From: Cenococcum geophilum 1.58
Lineage: Eukaryota; Ascomycota; Dothideomycetes; Gloniales; Gloniaceae
Length of the DNA: 64,000 nucleotides
Assembly (NCBI GenBank): GCA_001692895.1
Contig: KV748178.1
Location: 1,040,536-1,104,535, forward strand
Direction: 5' to 3'
Numbering within the stretch: position 1 is the first letter of the stretch; each line of letters begins with the position of its first letter. Made by a program: the position numbers and the translations under genes. The notes beneath the pieces were generated by a model that did no database searches, was not told where the DNA came from, and saw nothing but the letters and a program-made list of their open reading frames with translations. This document shows positions 43,757 through 56,270 of this stretch, in pieces.

Positions 43757-46700
43757 CGCATACCAAATTTATAAGGACGCTAAGTATGGCGCAAGCTATT
43801 GGCTATAAGAGCTAGCACCTATAGGATATAGAGAAACTAATAAACTAGTTCGCAGATCGGATATTAAGGACAATAAATTTAACCTAGGCGAAATATTCTA
43901 TAATAATAAGGCAATAAAGGTCGCTTACTAGGAGCGAGTAGACCTTAAAGATGTTATACTAGAGGCAGAGGATAATTCCACTACAGAATAGGGAATATTA
44001 GTTGGGATTAAAACCCTACTAGATATAATATCTATCGCTTCGCGAGACGCAAGAGAAGTAGGACAGTGAACTACTTCGGCACTTAATAAAGGCAAAAGGC
44101 CAAAGGCTTAAGATTCTTATAGCAAGATAAGAGATAACTAAGATTCTTAAGAAGAGATAAGGTAAGCTTAAGGACCTATAATAGACGATAACTAATAGAG
44201 CAGAGCAGTAGCTTAGTTTAAAAATATATAAATAAACTCGGGACGGAAGTTCCTATAGATATAAGATTCTTAAGACAAGATAAGTGAGATTTAAGACTTT
44301 TAAGACGAGATAAGAACACCAAGTAAGCCTAGTTAGACTAAGGCTGGAGCTAAGCTTAAGTCAAAAGTAAGCTTGGGATTAAAGAACCTAAGGGGTTAAG
44401 AATTCGGGGTACAAATTAGGACACCTATAGATAAGAGGCAAAGAGCTTCTTTATAGATTAGAGAATCTACGGTATAAATAGTAATTAGACTAGGAGACGA
44501 ATATATAAACCTAGAGGATTTACTAGTTAAACGAAGTATTTAAAAGCTATTGTTACAAAAGCTACAACTAATAAAGCAGGAACAACAACAATTAATACTT
44601 CAATTAAGGTTATTTTATAAGTAATAAAACATATGCTTTAAAGAAAACAGATAGTAAAGTAATTATCAAAGACTTTTCTTTATAAAACTCTGATTTTTTA
44701 TACAAATTGTATATATATAAACTGTATATTTTTTTTACCAAAATCTAAAGATTAAAAAGTTAATACTAGGATTAAGAAGCGAGATAACTTTAAGAATTAG
44801 AGCGCAAGGCGCAAACTAAAAGAAACCATAGAAGAATTTAGGCAAAAAATTATCACATAGTAAAAATAGAAACTAGATAAGAGATTTAGCACATTGGGAC
44901 ATATAAAGGATAGAGCACTAGTATAAAGAATTACTAATAGGCCAAAAGCGGGCATACTAAGAGCTAAGTGGCTTACTAAACTAGAAGAAGAAGAGGATTT
45001 AGGGATTTTAACTAGGTTTAAAGAACGATATATAAAGGGCTATCACAATATAGTAATAAGAAGATACTTCCTTATAGACAGACTATATATACTCTAGTAG
45101 CTATACTAAAAGTAGTATAGGCAAAGGCACAATAATAAGTAGGAAGATTTCTATATATAGTTAGATAAAAAAGTTATCTAAGACCACCTAATTATAGAAA
45201 AGGCTATAACGTATATTAAAGGAGCCTTAATTATAACGTTAAAAGATCTAGAGGAACGTTTAGAGGACTAGAGAAATAAGAGACGCATCTTAGTACCTAT
45301 AAATAAAGTCACAACGTTTAGATTAGTATAATAAAGGTTTAAACTTAGGGACGAAGACAAGCTAAGAGTTAACCTAAAGCACCTAGCATACTATACGTTA
45401 TTATAGATTACGTGCGTAGACAATATATATAAAATGCATAAGAATCTGAAGAAAAAGAATTAGAAATACCCTATAAGGATATACTAAATAACGGATAAGT
45501 AATAGTATAGAAATACCAAATATATATATAGATGGCATCCCGCAGAGGTCCAAGAAAAAGGAAGTTTAGTACTTTAATTAGGAAGATTCCTTACGGAAAA
45601 ATGCTTAGACGGATAATAGTAGTAGGAATGCCTAGAAAATACGTGTCTATAGTATATTAAAGAAAAGAAGCAAACTAGGCATTGGCTAAAGAGTAAGCTA
45701 AGTGCACTAGGATTAAGTAGCCAATAGTTAGGAAAAGTAGAGGCCTATAGGACTAGAGGGAGCTAGTAATAGAGCCTTAGACCCTTAAAGGAATTTAAGG
45801 ACGACACCTAAATTTATAAATTAATTGGTAAGATTAGCAGTTTAAAGCGCTAATAGATAGTAGAGCAACGCGAAACTATATCTTACTAGTAGTAGTTAAG
45901 AGAATGGGACTACCTTATAGATAAAAGGAGCAACTTTACCTATTAGTTACGATTTTAGGAGATCTAATAACCTATAGAGGAGGGATTATNAATCTTNAAA
46001 NAGGACCTATTTAGATAACTATTAAAGGAAGACAAATCGAGATATCTTTTAATATCCTACCATTAGGACGGGATGAGGCAGTATTAGGTATACCTTAGTT
46101 ATAGAAATACAACCTAAGAATTAATTAGATTATAAATTAGGTTAATATTAGAGATACTTAACGCTATAAAATATAATAATAAGCTAAGTTAGTATAGTAC
46201 TAAGTAGGAGCAACCTATAAAGAAATAGAAAAAGGACTAAGTTATATACTAAAGAAATACCATAAGTACGGTAAAAAACTATAGTTACTAAAAAGTAAAA
46301 AGTTGTTAAAATATATAGTATAGGACTATAAGATAGAGTTAGAACTAGGAATAAGTCTAAAGTTCTTTCTAATCTATAAGCTTACTAAAGAAGAAGGTAG
46401 AGCGTTAAAAGAGTTTATTTAGAAAAATCTATAAAAGGGATATATTAGACCATCGCAGTCGTTAGCGGGTTATCCAATACTATTTATACTAAAGAAAAAT
46501 AGCAAACTAAGGCTATATATTAACTATAGACAGTTAAACAGCATTACTAGGAAGGATAGGTATCCTTTACCCTTAATTAGCGAAATCTAAGATAGAATAG
46601 GTAATGCGCAAATCTTTATAAAGATAGATCTGAGATAGGCGTACCATTAGATTAGGATTAAGGAAGGCGATAAGTAGAAGGCAGCCTTTAGGTCAAAGGA

Positions 46701-49110
46701 AGAACTATATAAACTATTAGTTATGCAATTCGGGCTTATAAACGCACTAGTAACGTTTTAGAAGCGTATTAATAATATATTAGGAGAATACTTAGATGAA
46801 TTTGTTATAGTATATCTTAACAATATTATTATCTACTTAATAACTAAGGAAGAACACGGGAAACACGTTAAATGGGTCTTAAAGAGACTATAAGAAGAAC
46901 AGATGCTAGTAGCAATTAAGAAATGCGAGTTCTTTACCAGAAAAACCAATTTTGTTAGATTTATTATTAAACTAGGCCAACTTAGTATAGATTTAAAGAA
47001 GATTAAGGCTATAGTAAATTGGTAGGAACTAGAGAACGTTATATAGTTAAGATTGTTCTTAGGGTTTTGCAATTACTGTAGAAGGTTTATAGTATAGTGG
47101 TTAAAGGATATTAAACTATTTACGCGGTTAATAAAGAAAGAAGAACTATAGGTATAGGGAGAGGAATAAAGAGAACTCTTTAAGAAAGTTAAAGAGTTAT
47201 TTACCTAAGAGCTAGTTTTTAAAATCTATTAACTAGGACTAAAGACGGTTATAGAGATAAATATATTAGACTATATACTAGGGGCGTGCTTTATATAAAG
47301 GTATTAAAATAGATGGTACCTAGTGGCATACTATAGTTAAAAGATAACACTACTAGAGTTAAACTATAATATCTATAATAAGGAGTTATTAGGTATAGTT
47401 ACAGCGTTAAAGAAATAGAGAGCATTCTTATAAGGTATAGAGAAACTATTTATAGTTAAGACGGATTATAAGAACCTAATAGGATTCCTAACAACGAAGA
47501 AACTTAACTAAAGATAGGTTAGATAGGCAGAGATGCTTATAGAATACTATTTTAAGATTTAGTATACTAAAGGTACAGATAATACGCGAGCAGATACTCT
47601 AAGCCGTAAAGCTAAACTATAAAATAAGGAAAAGCCATTAGGGGCTTTATTGCGAAAAGATATAGATAGATTAATTAGGTACAATTATCCGAAAATTGCA
47701 GTAACTTAAGAAGATAACGAACTAGGGAAAGTCTATAGGATATTAGAGAGCTTTTGGGCATAAAGAATTCTAAAAGTATAGCTAGAAGATTTACAGATAG
47801 ATATATATAAAAATTAAGAAGTAAAGTATATCCTAAGAAGTATAGCAAAGTAGTTTATAGAAGACTTCTATAAGGGACTAACTTAAGGACATAATAAAGC
47901 TATGGGCTTAGTATTAAGACTTTAGGAGGAGTATATTATTAACGGAATCTAAAGGATAGCCAGAAAAGTTATAAAAGAATATCTAAATTACTAAAGGAAT
48001 AAACTGACGAGGTATAAGCTATATAGAGGGCTATAACCTAGTAAAATACTAAAAAGACTATAGGAGGTTATATTATAGGACTTTATTATTAAGTTACTAA
48101 AATTAAAAGATCCTATTACCGGATAAGATTATAACGCGATTTTAGTAATAGTGGATAAGCTTATAAAGTGGGGATACTTTATAGTATATATAAAAGAAAT
48201 CTTAGCGGAAGATGTCGCTAGAATTTATGTTAAAGAAGTGTTTATAAGGTATAGAGTACTAAGTAAGATTATATCGGATAGAGATTTAAGATTTATAGTA
48301 GTATTTTAGGAAGTATTCTTAGCGAAGTAAGGAGTTTAAGTAGTAACTTCTACCGCATATTATCCGCAGACAGACGGTTAAACGGAAAGATTAAATTAGA
48401 CGCTAAAACAGTATCTAAGGTATTATGTTAATTACGTATAAAACAATTAGGTATCGCTACTACTAATTATATAATTTATATATAATGTAATACCTTAAAA
48501 GGGAATAGGCATATTACTATTTAAGGCAAATTATAGATATAAGCCGAGAACATTATTGTTACTACGGTAAGTAAAGAAAATAAGTAGCACAGCTAAAGAA
48601 AGAATAAAGATATTAATAAATCTTTATGTAGACCTTATGGAATCAGCAAAGAAAGTATAAGAAAAAATAAAAAAGTACTATAATACTAAGAGATCTAAGG
48701 GACTAGATCTTAAGGAGGGAGATAAAGTATAGCTACTATATAAAAATTTTAAGAGTTAATAATTAAGCAAGAAATTGGACTATGTTAGACTAGGACCTTT
48801 TAAAATTACATAAAAGATTTCACTGGTTATATTTAAGCTAAACCTACTAGCTAAAATAAAGATCTACCCTATATAGCATATCGCAATACTAGAGCTAGTA
48901 TGTGGGAATATTAAGCCACTAGTTTATAAAGCAGACATGTATAGAGGATAAAAAGAAGATAAATAGTAAGTTTTAAAGATCGTTAGTTATAAGGATATTA
49001 ATAACGAAATATAGTACGAGGTTAAGTAGATAGGCTATATTAAGACTACCTAGGAGCTACTAGAGAATTTAAAGAACACTATAGGAAAGGTATAGGAGTA
49101 TCAAAAGAGA
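43757..49110 (+). pseudogene. Rest of gag frame and pol of the outer gypsy
   Basis: Collinear with 37446-42620 of the inner copy: gag extension; protease near 45856 with Asp-Ser-Arg-Ala; RT with Leu-Asn-Asn near 46817; RNase H near 47370-47480; integrase about 47870-48640; chromodomain near 48970-49100. Differences from the inner copy are overwhelmingly C/T or A/G. Ambiguous bases occur at 45990-46001. The insertion at about 44544-44744 interrupts the gag extension. Confidence 0.88.
44544..44744. mobile_element. Small CA-rich insertion in the outer gypsy gag frame
   Basis: Absent from the corresponding place in the inner copy (38228-38234, GTATTCAGCCTAAAG continuous). It is AT-rich but contains over ten CA dinucleotides (for example CAGGAACAACAACAATT), unlike the CA-depleted surroundings. 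It also holds a run of eight T near its right end. No clear inverted ends or exact duplication were found; its edges are uncertain by several bases. It may be a short non-autonomous element that arrived after RIP. Confidence 0.6.
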
Positions 49111-49838
49111 TTAGGTTAGGTAGTATTAATAAAAAAGGATTGCTAAAGAATAAGTCACCTAAGGGGGACCTAAAAAGAGTAGTTGCCGAACTACTTAGAT
49201 CTATTTCCTTCTCTACTAGAAAAAAATCCGTTTTTTTATTACCTAGTTCCTATAAACCTTATTTTATAAGTTTCTACTCTTTAGAATAAACCTTCTTATA
49301 AACCTTCTTAAGACGAAGTAGATAAGCAAACGCCGTAATTTAAGTATCTAAAGCCTTTTATTCCGCGTTATAGGAACGTTCCAACTTAGCAAGGGCTTAT
49401 AATAGTTTACTATCTAGCCGCGTAGTAACAGATTAAATATAAGACCCTAAGATAAATTAATTAGGGAACTAAACGACTATTAAAAGTAATAGGTCGCGTA
49501 TATTTAGTATTAGAAGTAGAGCAAACGTTATAAAACGAACAAATATTCGCTTTAGTGTACTCTAAGTAAGAGGATAGTTATTACGAAGATAGGTTCGCTA
49601 ATATAACGTAAACTAACCCCTCTTTTAAACAATAAGAATATAGAGACGGTATAATCTTACTAAGAAATAATATTACAGCAATAGTGCGAGCACGACGTTA
49701 GGCGTGTGAAGAAGAAATTGCTTTAGGTATAATAAGCAATAATATTAACTAAATTAATTAAACGGATATTATACCTCTAGTAAACGACTTAAAGATATTT
49801 TAAATCTTTAAGAATAAAGATAAAGAGGAGGGAGATAG

Positions 49839-50263
49839 TGTTACGGACGCTTTAAGTACAATATTATAACTACTTAGAGAAGAAACGGAAGAAGCTAGTT
49901 AGTTAATTTAGGCATAGTCTAAGATAAAGCCAATAGAACTATATAACGAGGAATAGTAACCAAGGTTATATAATATGCTATATATTAAACAAGAAGAATA
50001 AAAGGAACTTACGTACCTTATGTATAAGACGTATATTACGTATAAAAAGGATTTTATAGGAGTACGGTTGTGTATTTAAGGACCCTTAGTCCCTACCTAG
50101 ATAGTTCCTTCCTTATAGTAATTCTCAGAATATAATTAGAGTTAATCTGTTAGGTAACCACTCCACTAGTTATTATTACGTTATTAACTTTTATACTTAC
50201 ATTTCCTACACACCTAGCCTATTAACGAGCCTATTGTAGTTCCTGCTATAAGGTTCCGTTATA
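49839..50263 (+). repeat. 3' LTR, outer gypsy
   Basis: 425 bp from TGTTACGGACGC to GGTTCCGTTATA, followed by the duplication TTACG. Confidence 0.93.
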
Positions 50264-50742
50264 TTACGAGCGGACACTAGGTTAGGAATACGATTAGCTT
50301 TTTTTTACATTACTTTCGGCTGCTTTAAAATAGCTTCTAACTATGCCTTTTTTATTATATCCTTAATAAGGCCTAGAAAGTGGTTAAACTATAGGTCAAT
50401 AAGATACCCGTTATAAGTCCTAGAGTTAGTTACTAGCCTTACTAGTAAAATAGACCTATAAAGCGCAAATATAGGCTTATATCTCTTAGGTGGGTTTTCT
50501 TTTATATATCGCCGTTATAATATCTAAAGGTACTCTTCTCTTGCCTATATCGCGGTAGTTAGGTTAAAATTGTTATAGTCTAACTCGTCCTCACTTTCCC
50601 TAGTGCTATTCAGGTCCCCTTTAGATTAAACACTAAATTAGTATACTCTATATTAGAGGGAGGTTACTTATTTTATAAACGAAGCTATATTAGGGTTTAG
50701 GCGAATATAGCTTACTAGGGAGAATATAAAGCTAAATATTGG

Positions 50743-50862
50743 TTGTTTACGCGATAAGGTTTAGATTAGGCGCGTAGGAGAGTATTTTAAACTAGCACAT
50801 AATTGTTTACGCGGTAAGGTATAGATTGGGCGTATAGGAGAGTATTTTAAACTAATACGCAA
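50743..50862. repeat. 60-bp tandem duplication
   Basis: Two units begin TTGTTTACGCG (50743 and 50803) and run through AGGAGAGTATTTTAAACTA. They lie within the decayed coding relic. Confidence 0.8.
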
Positions 50863-51165
50863 TTTTATGAGCCGGAGGTATATTACAAAGATGCTACTTT
50901 TTATAGTGGTAGGCGGTTAGATAGTAAAGAGAGTGTTCTATTTACTAGGGCTCGCTAAGTGCTAAATAGTAGAGGAGACTATTAAGTATTGTAGTTAGAC
51001 TCCGGTTATATATAAAGGTATAACCTACCTTAACTAAAAGATTAGGACTTTGTGTCTTTAACTAAGCTAGTTCTACTACCAGATTATTAACAGATTTAGT
51101 AGATTTATTAATATTTAGTTGCTATCGTTTCGTAAAAAAAGTAGGTGTAGACTTATAGTCACTAT

Positions 51166-51471
51166 CCTCATTATTAGAGATTACCCTTTTTAGCCAGAGG
51201 CGGCCATATACATTCTATATATTATTAGCTAGCTTAATATATCATATACGACGTTAATAGGGTCTATTATATGCCTGCTCCTCTTTATACCTAAATATAA
51301 CTAGACTAGAGTCGCTATTCTTATTATCGGATATTACCCTTTTAAGCCGGAGGCGGCTATATATATTCTATATATTGTTAGCCAGCTTAATATATTATAT
51401 TCGACGTTAATAGGGTCTATTACGTGCCTACTCCTCTCTACGCCTAGATATAACTAGACTAGAGTTACAAT
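51166..51471. repeat. 153-bp tandem duplication
   Basis: Two units carry ATTACCCTTTT (51180 and 51333), GACGTTAATAGGGTCTATTA and ATATAACTAGACTAGAGT. 153 is a multiple of three, consistent with a peptide repeat in the minus-strand relic. Confidence 0.8.
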
Positions 51472-51477
51472 ATTGCT

Positions 51478-51556
51478 TGTTCTGGCTAGGTTCCACATAC
51501 TCATTCTGGCTGGGTTCTACATGCTTGTCCTAGCTAGGTTCCACGTACTTGTTCTC
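51478..51556. repeat. 30-bp tandem repeat, about 2.6 units
   Basis: Units of TTCTGGCTAGGTTCCACAT type spaced 30 bases apart, in phase with the larger coding repeats. Confidence 0.75.
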
Positions 51557-53560
51557 TATTAGCGCGTTCTTCCTTCTATTAGCTAGGACGTAGGCAACTC
51601 CTAGTAGTAGGCTAGGTAGAGACGTAAGGTTAATTATACTAGTTATCCTTATTTTCTTATCCTATATTGACTTAAAGTAGGGTTCTTGCTACTAGTTTAA
51701 GTGTTTAATAATACGTTTTTACGTTTACCTGCTATAGTAACACTCCTATATTTGCCTAGTTAGCAAAAGGTATAGCTTATAGCTAGAATGGGTTACCTTA
51801 TAGCTATTTCTGTAATATTTAGGGCGTATATAGATTAATAACTTAAAAGAATGTATACTAGTATGGTATATATTAGACTAATAGCAGTATTAGTAGGAGT
51901 ATTATTGCTATGGTGTTTGTAAATGACTTAAATAGGGGTGCATTTATTGTAATTAGCTACTAGTTCTAACCGGTTACGGTTAAGCTGCAACTATAACCTA
52001 TTAACTCGCGTTAAGTTAGTAGTTAAGAAAATATTATTATATAGTCAAAAATTGTCTAATACTATTTACTATTATACGTAAAACTATTTTATTCTATTAG
52101 TATATCCCTTAGTAGATACGGTATGCGTATATAAAAGGTTAAACGTTAATCCTAGTAATAAAAGTAGTAGGCTAATAAGGCTCGTGTTTGAATTTAATAG
52201 GGAGGTACCTTATTAAACCACTTTACCTACCTAGGGCGCTGGCTTTTAGATTCTGTACCTTATTCCGGTTTACCTATACTAGGTTTAATACCTATCTCGC
52301 GCTTAAAGCGAAGCTTATCTACCTTATTTATACAGCTCGCTAGTGTAGATAATGCTAGGGTAGGCATAGGTGGTATATAGGACAGCAATTATACTTTTAC
52401 ATAGTTATATCGCTATATTCCACACCCTTATACAATACTTAGTATTTCTACCGCAAATATCCAACGTCATTCTTCCGCGTCGTTAACCCTGCTAGCCTAT
52501 AGTAAGCCTAACCTATCCCCTACACATATATCGCAATAGCAATTAAATTTAGTAAAATGGTAAGGAAAGCGTAAGCATAGATATAAGGATTAGGTATTAG
52601 ATACTAAGAGTAAGCTAGGGACGGTGTTAACATATATTACCCTAATAAGTTTACTAAAAAGAACGGGTATAAACCTTAGGCTTTATTGTCTAATCCCCTT
52701 AGGCGTTTTAAGAATGCCAGATAAGTTATAAGAATATCTTGGGTTATATTATTCTAAAACTCCCTCGCCTAATAGTACACTAAGGGTCTCTATTAAGCCG
52801 TCTACCTTTATATATAATAATCTATTAAACCAGTAAGTATTCTAGATAAAGTAGTAGCTTTAAGGTGTATAATCTATGCTACGGTTATAGTTGCCTTCGC
52901 CTTTTCTATTACGGGTTAAGGCGTAGAGTAAGGGCTCTTTTTTAACTAGGAGAGGTTTTTTAGGACAGCTGTAGGTTAAGTATCGCCTTAGTATTGACCC
53001 GTTTACTAGTTTTACCTATTCTTATATATATAGAGTGCGAGTTGTTTAGTAAAGGCAAGGGTGCGGAAATAGAGGGTAAGTAATTACATTGTTCTTAGCT
53101 GGCAGCGCAGACTATAAATATAAGTTAGTAACGCTAGCTTAACTTTAAGCAGTAATCTACTTATTCTTCTTTGTTCTATTATAAATAAAAACCTATCTAT
53201 TTCTTATAGAAATATATCCTTAACCGCACTGCGCCATTTCTCTTCATTTATAAGCTAAATTCGTCCTCTAGCTATCTTATTACTAACGTAATAGCAAAGC
53301 GTTTTGCTCTTAGGGTTAAAGTTAATATCCTAGCCTAGTATGTCTATAAATATATTAAAGCTTAGATTATTAACGTATATATTTAGAGTATTATTTTTAC
53401 TAGTTACTAGCTTTTGGGTTAGGATAATTATTAGCTCTTTATTAGCTACCCGCCGGATTAGTATTATTATTATTTTATATAACCTTAGTGTTCCCTCCTG
53501 CCTTATTACCTTTGGTATGCCGGCCGGTGGATAATATGTAATGGCGGAGTGTAGGAGTAC

Positions 53561-54301
53561 TGGGTTGCCTATTATAATTTACCTAGTAAAAGCCGTTTTG
53601 TTTATTTAACGCGTTATGTTATAGCTATAGCGCTAGGCAAGCTATTTAATATATTTAGTATGTAGGTTTTTAGGTAAACCTAGAAATATAGATAGGAATT
53701 TGTTAGAGATTTCATTTAATATTTACCGTATTTATGCCTTGCTTATAAGGGAGTATAGTAGCTATCTAAGGAGCCCGCGCGTTAATATTTTGATTTTAAC
53801 ATTATAGTAGATTGTATTATATTATTCGTTTATAAGCCCTAGATCTCGCTTAAGAGTGTCTTTAGTATTATAGCTTAGGTCTATTGTTAGTGCTATAATT
53901 CCAAAAGCGTTAGGGGAGGTATGGTAGGAAAGATGTCTTAATTACGCGCTAAGACTGATGTATAGAATTGTGTAGATAGGTATATTGTTTAGTTATTATA
54001 TAAAATAATTGGTTAAATGTTTTATAAGAAATAAATAAGCGTATTAGCGAACGCTTCTTCACCCGCTATACCACCTAGACTTATAACTTTCTATCCCTTT
54101 TACGTCTCCGTCTACAAGCTCAATTCAGCACCCGGATTTGTTAATACTTTTTTTTTATATATTTTTTATATATTTATTGTATTATACTATGTATAATAAT
54201 GCGTATATAGCCTCTAGGCTATAGTGCTATAGTTTTATATATATAAATCCTTTCTAGGCAGCTTAATATGTACTAGTAACTATATTTACTAATACTTTAA
54301 A
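53561..54301. other. Region between two divergent gene relics
   Basis: No clear frame. A T-rich, TATATATA-containing segment at 54148-54185 lies upstream of the helicase relic starting at 54302 and may be its old promoter. Confidence 0.4.
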
Positions 54302-55490
54302 ATGCCCAGTCAGCCTATAACTGGTAGAGCCTAATTAGCATAATTAGAGGTCCTAACCTCTACTAAAATACTTAATATCCCTAATAAGGGCTAGAATATT
54401 ATTAGCGAAAATGGAGATATTTCACTATAAGTCAACAAGATCTTAGGTCTGTATGGCTTAATAGAGGAGTATCTAAGCTCTTAATATAATCTTTTAAGAG
54501 AAGATATGATTAAACCGTTAAGAGAGGTAGTAGGTTAAATTAGAGTAGACCCTTTTTAGTTTGCTAGAATCTGGATATAGTAATAGAGTCGGTATTTATA
54601 AATAGGTAAGTATACTATAATTCTAAAGTAGTTATCTCCTGACATCTGTAAGGTCTATACTAGCTTAGTAATATTTTTACCTTAAGGGCTAGTAATCTGC
54701 ATGGCGTTCTTACTCAGAAAAGTAGGGAAGATAATCCGTTAGAATTAGTTAAAAAGATTAGTCGCCAGGTCTCTAGTTGCTTTAACTCCTAAGACTAACA
54801 ATTTTTAAACGAAATGTATACTTGTAACAGTGGCGGCAAGACTATTAGCCGCATTAGAACAGAATCCCCTAAAGGTTGACTTATTCTTTAAGACCTAAAA
54901 ATATTAAAATTAACTTATCCGTATTATAGACGATGGTTAAGAAATAAACTAGATTTTACAAAGTTAGTTACTATACTATATTAGCATTACAAAAGCTAAT
55001 AAGAGAGCCGTAAGTATGTGATGTTTTCTAAATAAGAAGATATCTAACCACTAATAGATTCCTGTTATTAGAATACCTTGTTTGAGTTTAATAGAATATT
55101 AAAGTACTACAATATATTATAAATAAGCCTTATATAGATTTTAGTTTAATTATAGCTATTAAGGATGCTTCCTTATTTAAGAATGTTTATATTCTTAAAG
55201 ACTAGTCAGATATAACTACTATAGGGCTTAACAAATCTCAAGCTATTGCACTAAAACGAGTTCTTATAAAGCGTCTTGCAATAATCTAAAGACCTCTAAG
55301 CATTAGAAAAATGTGGCTTTAAAGGCGTTGCTTAGCAATATAATAATAGGAGATCCCCACGTTATTATTATATGTTATATAAACTATACACTAAACTAGT
55401 TATTTGGGTATATTACTTAAAATAATATATACTTTATAAAATTTCCTAGTACTTCTAACCGTCTTAATACTATCGCTTATATGGATAGAC
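54302..55490 (+). pseudogene. NFX1/ZNFX1-type superfamily 1 helicase relic (amino-terminal half)
   Basis: From ATG at 54302, LIEEYLSS..YNLLREDMIKPLRE (about 54458-54520) matches the start of the conserved region of fungal NFX1-type helicases. VALTPKTNNF lies near 54776. KSQAIALKRVL near 55235 and the P-loop region near 55265-55310 are RIP-altered from the expected GPPGxGKT. A remnant of the following CYxNHALDQ-like segment lies near 55370. The frame before 54780 and that at 55224 differ, so an intron or indel lies between. Family members are RNA helicases linked to small-RNA silencing or ribonucleoprotein surveillance (known). The carboxyl half is missing. Confidence 0.7.
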
Positions 55491-55584
55491 AATATTACAC
55501 TATATTAGGTGCCAGGGCCATAAAAGTAAAAAGAAGAGAAAGTATTAGGGCTCCCTCTTTTTATATCTTGTATTTTATTTTTTT

Positions 55585-55925
55585 ATATTATCTTATATTG
55601 TCCTGCTATTGTTCTACCATTATATTATATTGTCCTATATTGTCCTATATTATCCTACTATTATATTATATTATCCTGCTATTATATCACATTGTCCTGC
55701 CATTATATTATATTATCCTACTATTGTGTTACATTATCCTACCATTATATTATATTGTCCTGTTATCGCCCTATTATTATATTATATTGTCCTAACATTG
55801 TCCTACTATTATCCTGCCATTGTATTATATTGTCCTATTATTGTCCTGCCATTATATTATATTGTCCTATTATTGTCCTACCATTATATTATATTGTCCT
55901 ATCATTGTCTTATATTATCCTGCTA
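55585..55925 (+). repeat. Minisatellite of ~21-22 bp units
   Basis: About 15 variants of ATTGTCCTRCCATTATATTAT follow one another. All three plus frames stay partly open because the unit lacks stops in some phases, which gives chance reading frames of up to 131 codons. Confidence 0.9.
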
Positions 55926-56172
55926 TTATCTTAGTACTGCTATATACTTTTTGCCATTTACTAAGATTATAGTTATAGGTATTTGTCGGCCAGGATCTAG
56001 GTAGTAACTCTTGGTAGTAATTTTACTGCTCAAATCTCTTATAGATTAATTGATTGGTGTAGAGCCGTTGCATTATAGTAAAGCTATATCTAAGCAATCT
56101 ATATTGTAATCCTTAGTATAGTATTATACATAGAAATATTTAATCGTTAGATTTAGGAAGGTGTTTATATTT
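55926..56172. other. Spacer, no gene seen
   Basis: Short unremarkable AT-rich sequence between the minisatellite and the first tRNA-like unit. Confidence 0.5.
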
Positions 56173-56270
56173 TAATTAAATTTATAAGACTATAACTAAG
56201 GGCCTTTATAGTGTAGTGGTATAGTAAGTTCTACAATCGCTTTAGTTTAGGGTTGCTCAGTTACTGCAGG
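56173..56270 (+). repeat. tRNA-like / SINE-like unit 1
   Basis: TAAATTTATAAGACTATA is followed by TAGTGTAGTGG (56209-56219), a perfect match to the A-box consensus TRGYNNARNNG, then GGTATAGTAAGTTCTAC. The expected B box is not intact (GGGTTGCTCAG at its place). It shares its first ~60 bases with unit 2. It may be a RIP-damaged SINE head or tRNA relic. Confidence 0.45.

Larger units (their letters stand above)
34157..50263 (+). mobile_element. Outer Ty3/gypsy chromodomain element, interrupted by a nested copy
   Basis: The outer 425-bp LTRs are 34157-34581 and 49839-50263, and the perfect duplication TTACG lies at 34152-34156 and 50264-50268. Internal sequence runs 34582-35800 (gag) and resumes at 43757 through pol to 49838. 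The gap is exactly the inner element plus its AATAA duplication. The outer copy also has a roughly 200-bp extra insertion near 44544-44744. Orientation and family are the same as the inner element. Confidence 0.95.
50269..53560 (-). pseudogene. 5' part of the unidentified repetitive gene
   Basis: Minus-strand translation is most readable at 53000-53560: a basic/hydrophobic segment, then FNPKSKTLCYYVS, then NEEKWRSAVKDIF, perhaps a small ubiquitin-like or PB1-like fold. Farther along are tandem repeats of 30, 153 and 60 bp, which when translated give repeated basic peptides (YIKLANNIQN, RLRLKRVIS). The reading passes the gypsy duplication and continues at 34151. This may be a former large host or transposon-encoded protein. 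I do not recognise it. Confidence that it was coding is moderate. Confidence 0.45.

Noticed and set aside
46833-47072. 79-codon minus-strand frame
   Set aside because: Antisense to the RT/RNase H part of the outer gypsy; no similarity of its own.
34157-50263. Tandem gypsy array made by LTR-LTR recombination
   Set aside because: The two pairs of matching 5-bp duplications and the exact split of the outer gag frame show nesting instead.
53340-53534. 64-codon plus-strand frame
   Set aside because: The minus strand over the same bases reads a longer, more protein-like segment; this is its shadow.
55481-56004. Overlapping plus-strand reading frames of 80-131 codons
   Set aside because: They lie in a ~21-bp minisatellite and encode only repeated Leu/Ile/Tyr peptides in all three frames; the openness is a property of the repeat unit.
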